Below the pieces are notes generated by a model, which searched no databases, had not been told where the DNA came from, and saw only the letters and a program-made list of their open reading frames with translations. Source: Hydrangea macrophylla (lineage: Eukaryota > Streptophyta > Magnoliopsida > Cornales > Hydrangeaceae). From it: DNA of 64,000 nt. Positions 1-8,535 of this stretch are shown piece by piece. The stretch spans positions 29,936,001 through 30,000,000 of the forward strand of contig CM066993.1 in assembly GCA_033977485.1 (NCBI GenBank), in the 5' to 3' direction. How positions within the stretch are numbered: the stretch's first letter is position 1; each line of letters opens with the position of its first letter. Made by a program: the position numbers and the translations under genes.

Positions 1-273
1 GAGGGCATACTTAGATTATTAATTTAATTAAAAAGGATGTTGAGTAGAGGCCTATCGCGAGATAGGATGAAAGGGGGTGTTTTAGTCCGTCGGGCTCCTT
101 CCCCTTTCATTCCATAATCCCCGGACCCAGTTTATCTTTGGTTTCGCAAAAGATCAGTTTGCTTTTAAAATGGTTTCTTAATTTTTCTTTTAAAAATTAA
201 GTGGCGACTCTTTGTACTTGAATTTGAAAAATTGTTTTAAAAACAAAAGTGGGCCCAAATGCCGGTATCCACA
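1..273 (+). repeat. 3' end of Ogre-A 5' LTR
   Basis: Matches 10575-10847 almost perfectly and ends ...GGTATCCACA, the terminal CA of the LTR. It is followed by a 3-nt spacer ATC and the primer binding site. Confidence 0.9.
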
Positions 274-276
274 ATC

Positions 277-326
277 TGGCGACTCTGCTGGGGATCGAAC
301 CCAGAATCTCTGGTTTCGCAGACCAG
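277..326 (+). promoter_or_regulatory. Primer binding site of Ogre-A extended to a 50-nt antisense tRNA-Arg 3' half
   Basis: The first 18 nt, TGGCGACTCTGCTGGGGA, are a normal-sized PBS. The reverse complement of all 50 nt folds as a tRNA 3' half: anticodon stem CTGGT/ACCAG around loop CTGCGAA, 5-nt variable loop, perfect T-arm CTGGG/CCCAG with loop TTCGATC, acceptor strand CAGAGTC, G73 and CCA. Read as a tRNA, the anticodon is GCG; plant Arg tRNAs of this type are encoded with ACG and carry inosine at 34. The match covers positions 76 to 27 and then stops. Confidence 0.85.
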
Positions 327-1439
327 AATTTCTGATTTTGGGTTCACTCGAGGATTAGACTTGAAAGCATCCTTTTAATCAAATTAATTAATTTTGGTGT
401 GCCCGTTGCATTGCACTTGCATGTCTCGCCAGTCGATTGCACGGAACTATGACCTTGGAGGCTCGGGGCAACCCGGTCGGTCAAGTCATCATGGGACCGT
501 GTGATCACCCTTGATCTCGTACCATGTTTTGGTATATGAAGCATCCTATCGGGTGTGTGTCGAGGGTCCCTTATTTGACCAAAACCCGGCCTTTGCATGG
601 TAGCTTCCATAGAACCTTTCGATCTTAGGAAATCAATTCTTGATTAGGATTTATGTGCTAGGGAGTTTTGTACGCCCGGAAGGGATTACTTGAGATGATG
701 ACGATGCTTACTTGATAAAAGATGTGTAACCTCTTAATCACTTTTGAGCAATTCCTTTTCATGTCCTATGACATTAAAGAATAAGCCGAATCTTGATTAT
801 AAGATTACATCTCTTGTATCATGTTTAGCTAAGCATCATTGACCTTGTATGCATCCGAATTCATGAAAAGTGCGATGATTATCTAATCATGTGATGCTCC
901 TACCCAAGAATCCAAAGTTCATGGTTTATGAAAATTTCTTTTATCCAAAAGAAGAAGAAATTGTTTTGAAAAAATTTTACCCTTTCAAAGAAAAAAAGTG
1001 TTTAAGGTTCATTTTTGAAGTAAAACCCAAATCATTTTTCTTATTGAGAAAATTTTCACATCCTCACTTTCAAAGAAGAAATCCAAAAAAATCTTGGGAA
1101 TCGTTTTTGGGATAAATGCTTTTCAAAATGAATTTCAAAGCAAAAATTTTAAATTCAATCATCTTTGAGGAACGTTTAACATCCTCATTTTAAAAAAATA
1201 AAATAAAAATAAAAATAAAAAATTTCCAAGAATTGTTTTCAAAAGGATCACATCACCCAAGGAATACTTTTTAAGCGAAATTCAAAGTTTTTCAAAAATA
1301 TCCAACCTTCAAAAGGGTAATGAGGATCACAATGATAAGAGAAGTTGGCGCACTTGACATGAAGGAGGATTTTATGTGCTTATATGTTATATGTGCTAGG
1401 ACTAGAATTTTCCTTTCTTTTGCATATAGAATAGGCACA
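327..1439 (+). other. Ogre-A untranslated leader
   Basis: Homologous along its length to 62361-63458 of Ogre-C, with many substitutions and small indels. A/T-rich with lysine-rich short ORFs that do not look coding. No gene is supported. It is the RNA leader between the primer site and the expected gag start. Confidence 0.6.
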
Positions 1440-1562
1440 CACACACTTGCATTTCATCCGTGTGTCATGTGTGCGGTGCATGCATTTAGCCACATCAAAT
1501 CATCAAAGCATGTACATTTTGGCACTCTCATCATGTCAGTCAACGTCATTACATGCATGTAA
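1440..1562 (+). other. Highly conserved leader block with palindromes TGCATGCA and TTACATGCATGTAA
   Basis: Over about 120 bp this block differs from its counterpart at 63456-63578 at only a few positions, nearly all at its left edge, while flanking leader sequence is clearly more diverged. It ends in a 14-bp perfect palindrome (1549-1562) and contains an 8-bp palindrome (1477-1484). It lies between primer site and expected gag, where retroviral dimerisation/packaging signals sit. That function is inference only. Confidence 0.45.
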
Positions 1563-2490
1563 AATACAAATTCAGAAAGTAATCCAATAGTTCTTCAAAA
1601 TCCCTTGCCTCCTGAAAATAAATTCTGCATTCGGACCTTTTACCTATGTATGTTGTTGAATTTGTAGAAAGAGTGGAACAACTAGATCTCCTAGTAAGGA
1701 CACTTCTAATCTTCTTGGCCGGGTTCATCTTTCTTGATTTAGAGGAGAATATGTTTTTGCACACATTCTGTTGGGGAGTGATGAACCCAAGGTTCAAATG
1801 ATGATAGTAGAGTGATAGTGTTTAAAAATATTGCTGCTAAGGCAAATGTGGATGCTCTTGGAAATCTAGTAAATTGAAAATCATCTGTGACACTCCAGTT
1901 GAGACTATGTCAAGTCTAGTTCAGTAATCGGGTCATGTCAAGTAGGAGTCAAGTGTCAAGTCCAGTCGTGTCTTTGAGTCAGTCGGTTATCAAGTTTATT
2001 TTTCAAGGCTTTGTTTATCGAGTCGAGTGATGTAATCCTCTTTTTCTACGGGTTGAATAAAATCTCATTCTGTTTGATTCAGTGTGCCAAGTCGTGAATG
2101 TATGGACCATTAAGCCAAGAAAACAAAAAGAAAAAAAAAATCAAAATCAAATCACCTTTTTTCAAATGAGCGTGAGAAATACTTTGTTAATAAATCTTTG
2201 CATTGAAAAGGATCCCCAAATGATCAAAGCAAGTTCTGTGCCAAATCCAAGGAGGAGTAGAGAATTGATTAGCTTTACTTTAAGAATTTAAAGATGCTCT
2301 TGCTCAATCTTGAAAAGATGAACTTGGAACTTGAAGTTTGCTCACCATCCCCTTTTCTTAAATACCAAGCCTAAAAGAAGAGCCCAACCAGTCCAAAGTC
2401 ATAACTTGATCCTTGATGGTAGCCAAATGTTTTAAATGAACTTCTTCTTCCAAAAAAAAAAAAAAAGAAGAAAAGAAGAAAAGAAAGAGC
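1563..2490 (+). other. Leader end, gag-pol deletion junction and start of post-pol region
   Basis: Up to about 1770 the sequence matches the Ogre-C leader immediately before its gag ATG (63764). Beyond this the gag-pol is missing. A short open stretch around 1798-1880 (…AKANVDALGNLVN then stop) may be the last residue of pol, but this is too short to be sure. The remainder is non-coding and purine-rich. Confidence 0.45.
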
Positions 2491-2493
2491 TCG

Positions 2494-2522
2494 CTAGGAT
2501 GAAAACCCAAAAGGGCGCCTAG
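2494..2522 (+). other. Conserved hairpin family HP2, copy 1
   Basis: Outer arms CTAGG and CCTAG enclose ACCC and GGGC separated by an A-rich loop. It lies in a longer box beginning GAGCTCGCTAGG and ending CCTAGGCAAAAGT. The same box occurs at 2595-2623 and on the minus strand in Ogre-B. Confidence 0.5.
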
Positions 2523-2594
2523 GCAAAAGTGAGAGCACGAAAAAAAAAAAAAAAAAAAAGAGAGAGAAGAAAAAGATGAAGATGAAGGAGCTCG

Positions 2595-2623
2595 CTAGGA
2601 TGAAAACCCGAAAGGGCGCCTAG
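2595..2623 (+). other. Conserved hairpin family HP2, copy 2
   Basis: CTAGG ... CCTAG outer stem with an inner CCC-GAAA-GGG hairpin, i.e. a GNRA-type tetraloop if transcribed. Found 101 bp after copy 1. Confidence 0.5.
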
Positions 2624-3270
2624 GCAAAAGTTAGAGCAAGAATAAGATGCATGTTGATTTCAAAATCCGAATCCTAGCCAGTCAAAACCATGAAGAGAAT
2701 AAGAGATAGTGAGGTAGAGAAAAGAAAGGAAAGAGAAAAGAAAAGGCAAAGAATAAATAAGATTGAGAATTCTTGAGCACTTCAAAGTACATCATTGGTA
2801 GATGAATTATCCCAAAGCTTTGTGTTGTTCTCAACAAAGAAAATAAATTGGAAAGAGGGATTTGAAAGTATCAATTAGTATCAAAATTTTGTGAGAGGCT
2901 CATGGCTAAATGGGCCTATAACAATGCAAAACTATCTTGAAGAAAAATAATGAGTGATTTGGAGGGCTGCTATTGCTTTATGAGTATGGTAGAGTATGAT
3001 TTAAACACGATGTGTTATGAGAGTTGTAAACATTGACTGGCTAGTGAAAAGGTGAAAAGGATCAACCGCCAAAAAATAAAAAAATAATAAAAACAAAAGA
3101 GAGAAAAAAAATAATAAATAAAAGGGAGAAGTAGTTCATGTTCCTGTTCAAAGGCTACTACAAGCGACCCATTTCAGAAAAAGCACTCATTGGACCCAAA
3201 TGAAAACATGGCTCGAAAAGCCCACCAATTCTTGAAGCCTTTTTCTTTTAAGACTTCCAGAGTCGATGAA

Positions 3271-3307
3271 CTACGTTTTGACCTGATTCCCACTTGGGGA
3301 TACGTAG
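3271..3307 (+). other. Conserved hairpin family HP1, copy a
   Basis: Arms CTACGT (3271-3276) and ACGTAG (3302-3307) enclose an inner stem ATTCCC/GGGGAT. Followed by GGCAACCTGCTCGGTTCGGTC. Copies b, c and d follow in this element and five more lie in Ogre-B. Confidence 0.55.
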
Positions 3308-3374
3308 GCAACCTGCTCGGTTCGGTCATCACCTCATCATCTCATGCTATCTTTTTTTTTAGGCCTTGGCCGAA

Positions 3375-3411
3375 CTACGTTTTGACCTGATTCCCACTCG
3401 GGGATACGTAG
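3375..3411 (+). other. HP1, copy b
   Basis: Same structure as copy a, 104 bp downstream. Arms CTACGT and ACGTAG, inner ATTCCC/GGGGAT. Confidence 0.55.
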
Positions 3412-3480
3412 GCAGCCTGTGCGGTTCGGTCACAAACATCGTTGCACTACGTGATTTTTCTCTTTTAAGCCTCAGCCGAA

Positions 3481-3516
3481 CTACTTTGGACCCGATTCCC
3501 GCTCGGGGATAAGTAG
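3481..3516 (+). other. HP1, copy c with compensatory stem change
   Basis: The 5' arm is CTACTT instead of CTACGT and the 3' arm is AAGTAG instead of ACGTAG, so both sides changed and pairing is kept. The inner ATTCCC/GGGGAT stem is preserved. Confidence 0.6.
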
Positions 3517-4529
3517 GCGAACCTCCCAAGGTCCTCGGTCCATAACCATCCCTAAACTGTAAGCATCACCCTTTGCACCTTTGGTTTCATTCCTTCATAC
3601 TAGGGGCAAACTTGTGTTTGCCTGGAGCCATGTATATACTGCCAAACCAGGGGCAAACAAAGTTCGCCCTTCAGCATTGGGTTTTCCGCTTCAGCCCACC
3701 AATTCATGATGATTATCTTTAGGTTGGGAATAAATGCACTGCAGGCATCCTGTACCCTCATGTTCTCAAAACCCTTGGATGAGCCTATTTGCCCTTAAGA
3801 CTAGGGGCAAACTTCGTTTGCCAAAATCCCTCTATGCCAGAGGCAAGTTCTCAAGTAATCAAGTTTGTTTTGAAAGGATTGAAATAGAGTGCCTTTCATT
3901 CTATAAGCTAAAACACTAATTTGAAGCATACTCTAGATAGGCAAAGAATTCGCTAAATCAAAAAGGGGAAGTTTTCAAAGTGTCGGTTTATCAGGAAAAC
4001 ACTACCATTTGTAAGATGATGAATAAATGAAAAGTGAGATGATACATTATTCGCAATGAAAGCACATTGATTCATAATGAATGTAGAGTTTGAGTCAATC
4101 ATCTTGAGTAACTAGCTTTGTTAGGTATGTCCTCCTTTGATGAGTCAATAAATGGTCTCAAATGTGTGGGTTTAAGATGATGAATAAAGATTTGAAAAGT
4201 CTCCATGAGCATCCTAAGAGCAATACAAGCAGAGGTTTTGAACACTATCACAACATAGTGCCAAAGTGGCAATATAAGAAGAGTCCAATACTAGGGGCAA
4301 AGGTGACTTCCCTCTTTTGACGAAATCGATGTGTTTCTTCCAAAGGTCCGCAAATGCAGAAAATTTTTCTTTCTATCAGCTCCGTTCAAATTCTTTAAGT
4401 CTGAAAACTCCTCAAATTTTGAAAAATCAACTCTTTCAGTCTGTGGACTCCCGAACTTTTGTGAAATCAATTCTTTAAGTTCGAAGTGGCTCTGAATATT
4501 GAAGTTTGGTTCTTTGAGCGCAAAGCATT
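3517..4529 (+). other. Ogre-A post-pol spacer with repeated PPT-like boxes
   Basis: No coding sequence recognised. The box AGGGGCAAAC, identical to the core of the element's polypurine tract at 7571-7580, recurs near 3602, 3649 and 3804, with a weaker copy near 4292. Several are followed by an inverted GTTTGCC. Ogre-B has the same boxes at the equivalent place (49195-49375, minus strand). Confidence 0.5.
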
Positions 4530-4680
4530 AGTCCTCAATGGCATCTGCATTAGTCTTCAATGGCAATCCTCGTTAGTCCTCAATGGCAACCTCTGTTAGT
4601 CCTCAATGGCAATCCCAGCTAATCCTCGCGAGCATCTGTATTAGTCATCAACGGCAACCTCGCATTCGCGTTAATCCTCA
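4530..4680 (+). repeat. Short tandem repeat, about 25-30 bp unit
   Basis: Imperfect copies of a unit containing TTAGTCCTCAATGGCAA, roughly five, in the Ogre-A 3' untranslated region. Confidence 0.7.
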
Positions 4681-4689
4681 ATAATTCTT

Positions 4690-5815
4690 CGAGTCTCATT
4701 CAAACTACCGATTTTGAAAATTGAAATTATTTTGAGTCGAATTGACTCCAATGTTGTAAATTAAAATTTTTCGTTTAGCTGAGTTGACTCCAATTTGGAA
4801 AACTGAAATTCTCTTTGAAAATTTGAAATCGTTCGAGTCAATTCGACTCCCAATTTTGGAATTTTGAAAATTCTTTGAGTCTGTTTCGACTCCTGTTTTT
4901 AGAAGTTTTGTAAAATCTTTGAGTCTGATTCGACTCCCGCTTTGTGAAATAGAAATTCTTGGAGTCTGATTCAACTCCTGTTTTGGAAATTTGAAAAGAA
5001 ATTCTTTTGAGTCCGATCTACTCACGAGTTTTGAAATATTGGATTGATTTGAGTCAAATTGACTCTGGACTTGGTGAAATTGAATTTGTTTGAGTCTGAC
5101 TGACTCCTGATTTCAGAAAATGAATTAAGTCGAGTCTAGGCAACTCCTAATTTAGCCTTTGAATTTGAACTCGAATTGAGTTGAATTGACTCTGGACTTG
5201 GTGAAATTGAATTTATTTGAGTCTGACTGCCTCCTGATTTCAGAAAATGAATTAAGTCGAGTCTAGGCAACTCCTAATTTAGCCTTTGAATTTGAACTCG
5301 AATTGAGTTGAATTGACTCCGGACTTGGTGAAATTGAGTTTATTTGAGTCTGACTAACTCTTGATCGAAATTTGAAAAATTAAGCTCGATTGACTACCAA
5401 TTTTGGAAAATTGATTTAATTTGAGTGGATTTGAATCCATTGGACCCCCGGCTTCAGATATTTGAAATAATTTAAGTCCATCAGACTCCCAATTTAGAAA
5501 TTTGAAATAATTTGAGTCTGATGTACTAGACTCCGAATTTTTGAAAATAAATGAAATGAAATTTGTTTGACTAAGAAGGGAATTTGTTTGAGTCTAATGG
5601 ACTCTCGATTTTAGAAAATCAAATTAAGTCTGAAAGACCCCGGATTTTTAGAATTGAACTGATTTGAGTCTGACTGACTCCAAAATTCTGAATTAAATTG
5701 AGTTAAGTCTAGTTGACTCCCAATTTTGAAAAAATTGAAAAGAATATGAGTCTGTTCGACTCCAAGTTTTGAAAAGTTGAAATGAATTTGAGCCTGCAGG
5801 CTCCCAAACTATGAC
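4690..5815 (+). repeat. Degenerate tandem array of GAGTC-N5/6-GACTC mini-hairpins
   Basis: About 25 irregular units of 35-50 bp, most containing GAGTC and GACTC (or close variants) separated by 5-6 nt, followed by a TTTTGAAATTTGAAA-like spacer. A larger duplication of about 110 bp is visible around 5050-5340. Typical of the hypervariable region before the 3' LTR of Ogre-type elements. Confidence 0.75.
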
Positions 5816-5820
5816 CACCG

Positions 5821-7140
5821 TCTTGAGAATATAACGGATTTATTTTCCCGATCCTCGTAACAGATTTACGACGATCCTTTGTTTGAGAATGTGACGGATT
5901 TATATTCTCGGTTCTTGCAACGGATTTGCGCTAACCCTCGTTTTGAGAATATAACGGATTTATATTCTCGATCCTCGTAACAGATTTACGACGATCCTTT
6001 GTTTGAGAATGTGACGGATTTACATTCTCGGTTCTTGCAACGGATTTGCGCTAACCCTCGTTTTGAGAATATAACGAATTTATATTCTCGATCCTCGTAA
6101 CAGATTTACGACGATCCTTTGTTTGAGAATGTGACGGATTTACATTCTCGGTTCTTGCAACGGATTTGCGCTAACCCTCGTTTTGAGAATATAACGGATT
6201 TATATTCTCGATCCTCGTAACAGATTTACGGCGATCCTTTGTTTGAGAATGTGACGGATTTACATTCTCGGTTCTTGCAACGGATTTGCGCTAACCCTCG
6301 TTTTGAGAATATAACGGATTTATATTCTCGATCCTCGTAACAGATTTACGACGATCCTTTGTTTGAGAATGTGACGGATTTACATTCTCGGTTCTTGCAA
6401 CGGATTTGCGCTAACCCTCATTTTGAGAATATAACGAATTTATATTCTCGATCCTCGTAACAGATTTACGACGATCCTTTGTTTGAGAATGTGACGGATT
6501 TACATTCTCGGTTCTTGCAACGGATTTGCGCTAACCCTCGTTTTGAGAATATAACGGATTTATATTCTCGATCCTCGTAACAGATTTACGGCGATCCTTT
6601 GTTTGAGAATGTGACGGATTTACATTCTCGGTTCTTGCAACGGATTTGCGCTAACCCTCGTTTTGAGAATATAACGGATTTATATTCTCGATCCTCGTAA
6701 CAGATTTACGGCGATCCTTTGTTTGAGAATGTGACGGATTTACATTCTCGGTTCTTGCAACGGATTTGCGTTAACCCTCGTTTTGAGAATATAACGGATT
6801 TATATTCTCGATCCTCGTAACAGATTTACGGCGATCCTTTGTTTGAGAATGTGACAGATTTACATTCTCGGTTCTTGCAACGGATTTGCACTAACCCTCA
6901 TTTTGAGAATATAACGAATTTATATTCTCGATCCTCATAACAGATTTACGGTGATCCTTTGTTTGAGAATGTGACGGATTTACATTCTCGGTTCTTGCAA
7001 CGGATTTGCACTAACCCTCGTTTTGAGAATATAACAAATTTATATTCTCGATCCTCGTAACAGATTTACGATGATCCTTTGTTTGAAAGTATAACGAATT
7101 TGCATTTTCAGTTTTCGCAACAGACTTGCGCCAACCTTCG
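5821..7140 (+). repeat. Satellite-like array: 11 units of exactly 120 bp
   Basis: Eleven head-to-tail copies with no visible indel. Each unit is a dimer of two related 60-bp halves. Half A has GAGAATATA/TATATTCTC and CGTAA/TTACG stems; half B has GAGAATGTG/TACATTCTC and GCAA/TTGC stems, so paired positions change together. Copies differ by scattered point changes and the last is the most diverged. It lies directly before the 3' end region of Ogre-A. Confidence 0.9.
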
Positions 7141-7566
7141 ATGTTCAGTCAAAAGTAGCTTTCTTAACAGATTTGGCACCAGTCCAAGATTCGGTAATCT
7201 TCTTTGATCGGCACATCGTGTAAAGTACGTTGTATAGACACGATGTAGGGTAAGCATGACGTTTGCATAATCAGGTCAATTCAAGAAAATACCATTGCAT
7301 AGCATGTGCATCACGACAGGATAGGTGCATTCATCCGTATGATTTTTTGCGCTTGTGTGTTGTCCTTTGCCCGAACTACGTCCTGGTCTGATTCCCGAAG
7401 GGATACGTAGGCAGCTCACCATTGAGCACGACCAGCACCGACCGTCTCCGCGAATGTTTTTGCAACGCATTTTATTTTTACCTAAGTTCAATAGCTCGGT
7501 CAAAGGCTTGTCTTCACACAGGCTTCGACATTCACTTGTGATACGCGTTGCTTCACAAGCTCTGCC
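7141..7566 (+). other. Ogre-A sequence between satellite array and polypurine tract, with HP1 copy d
   Basis: Non-coding. Contains the fourth HP1 hairpin at 7376-7410 (CTACGT ... ACGTAG with a short inner TCCC/GGGA stem). Ogre-B has its equivalent at 46453-46487, the same distance from its polypurine tract. Confidence 0.55.
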
Positions 7567-7580
7567 GAAGAGGGGCAAAC
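7567..7580 (+). promoter_or_regulatory. Polypurine tract of Ogre-A
   Basis: GAAGAGGGGCAAAC abuts the TGTAGACACC start of the 3' LTR. Ogre-B has the same core on the minus strand at 46290-46303. Primes plus-strand DNA synthesis in LTR elements. Confidence 0.75.
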
Positions 7581-8504
7581 TGTAGACACCCCAATTTTGA
7601 CCAAACTATTAAACTTAGGGGGGATTTACCTCTAGAAATCAATGATGAATAATGTCCCGACGATTTTCTTCAAGTTCATCGCTTCGACTTCTGAAAAGCT
7701 TCAAGCTCCCAAAACTTGCTCCTAATATCCCTAGATTTGGCCAATCACTGACCATCTGTCTCGAGCTCACTAGATCATGGGTTACTTTCTAAAAAAAAAT
7801 AGAATAGATTAAATAATAATAATAATGATATTTTATAAAAATAACATTGTTTCTCATATTTTTAGATTCAAAAAGAAAAAAAAAGAAAAAGATACTATTT
7901 GGTGACTCATATGATTAATTTAGATTTAAAATGAAAAATATATCTATACATATATATATATAAGAAAAGGAAAATAATAAAAGAAAGTATCCCATGTGAT
8001 TTGGAGAGTTAGAGATTCATTGGCATATTCCTAATCCAAAGTAAATACCCAAAAAGCCCTTTGTTGGGCACTAATCTCCCATGTGCTTTAAAGATGCTCT
8101 AGAATGTTCCTTTATTCTAGCCAACTTAAATGCCCTTCAAGTTTCTTGGAATTACATAGAAGTGCCATGGAGAGTTAGAGATGCCATGGAATATTCCTAA
8201 CCCACCCAAATTGACATATCTACCCTTATCTTAGCCCCTAAGGTAATGAAAGTCTATAAAAAACCCATTTCTCTCATTTTGGGAGAGACACTTGAATGGT
8301 ATAGAAAAAATATTGGGAGAGCTTTAGAGGAAAGAAATATAGAGAGAGAAACTCTACCAATTATTTTACCCAAATCCCACCAAAACTCTACCTAACCATC
8401 AAATCACCATTGAAGGAGCTTGAAGCTTGAGGAAGAAGAAGAGGAAAAGCTTGAGAAACTCAACATCTCTACAAGTTTTGAGAAGATCTAGAGGTAAAGC
8501 CTTC

Positions 8505-8535
<31 letters not shown>

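Noticed and set aside
277..326. tRNA gene
   Set aside because: Only the 3' half is present, in antisense and including CCA, next to an LTR; it is a primer site.
1320..1562. 80-codon ORF conserved between Ogre-A and Ogre-C (63336-63578)
   Set aside because: Most differences change amino acids, conservation runs over the stop codon and is strongest where the palindromes are; better explained by a conserved RNA/DNA block than a protein.
5821..7140. CRISPR-like array
   Set aside because: Units repeat in full with no unique spacers, in a plant retrotransposon; it is a tandem satellite.
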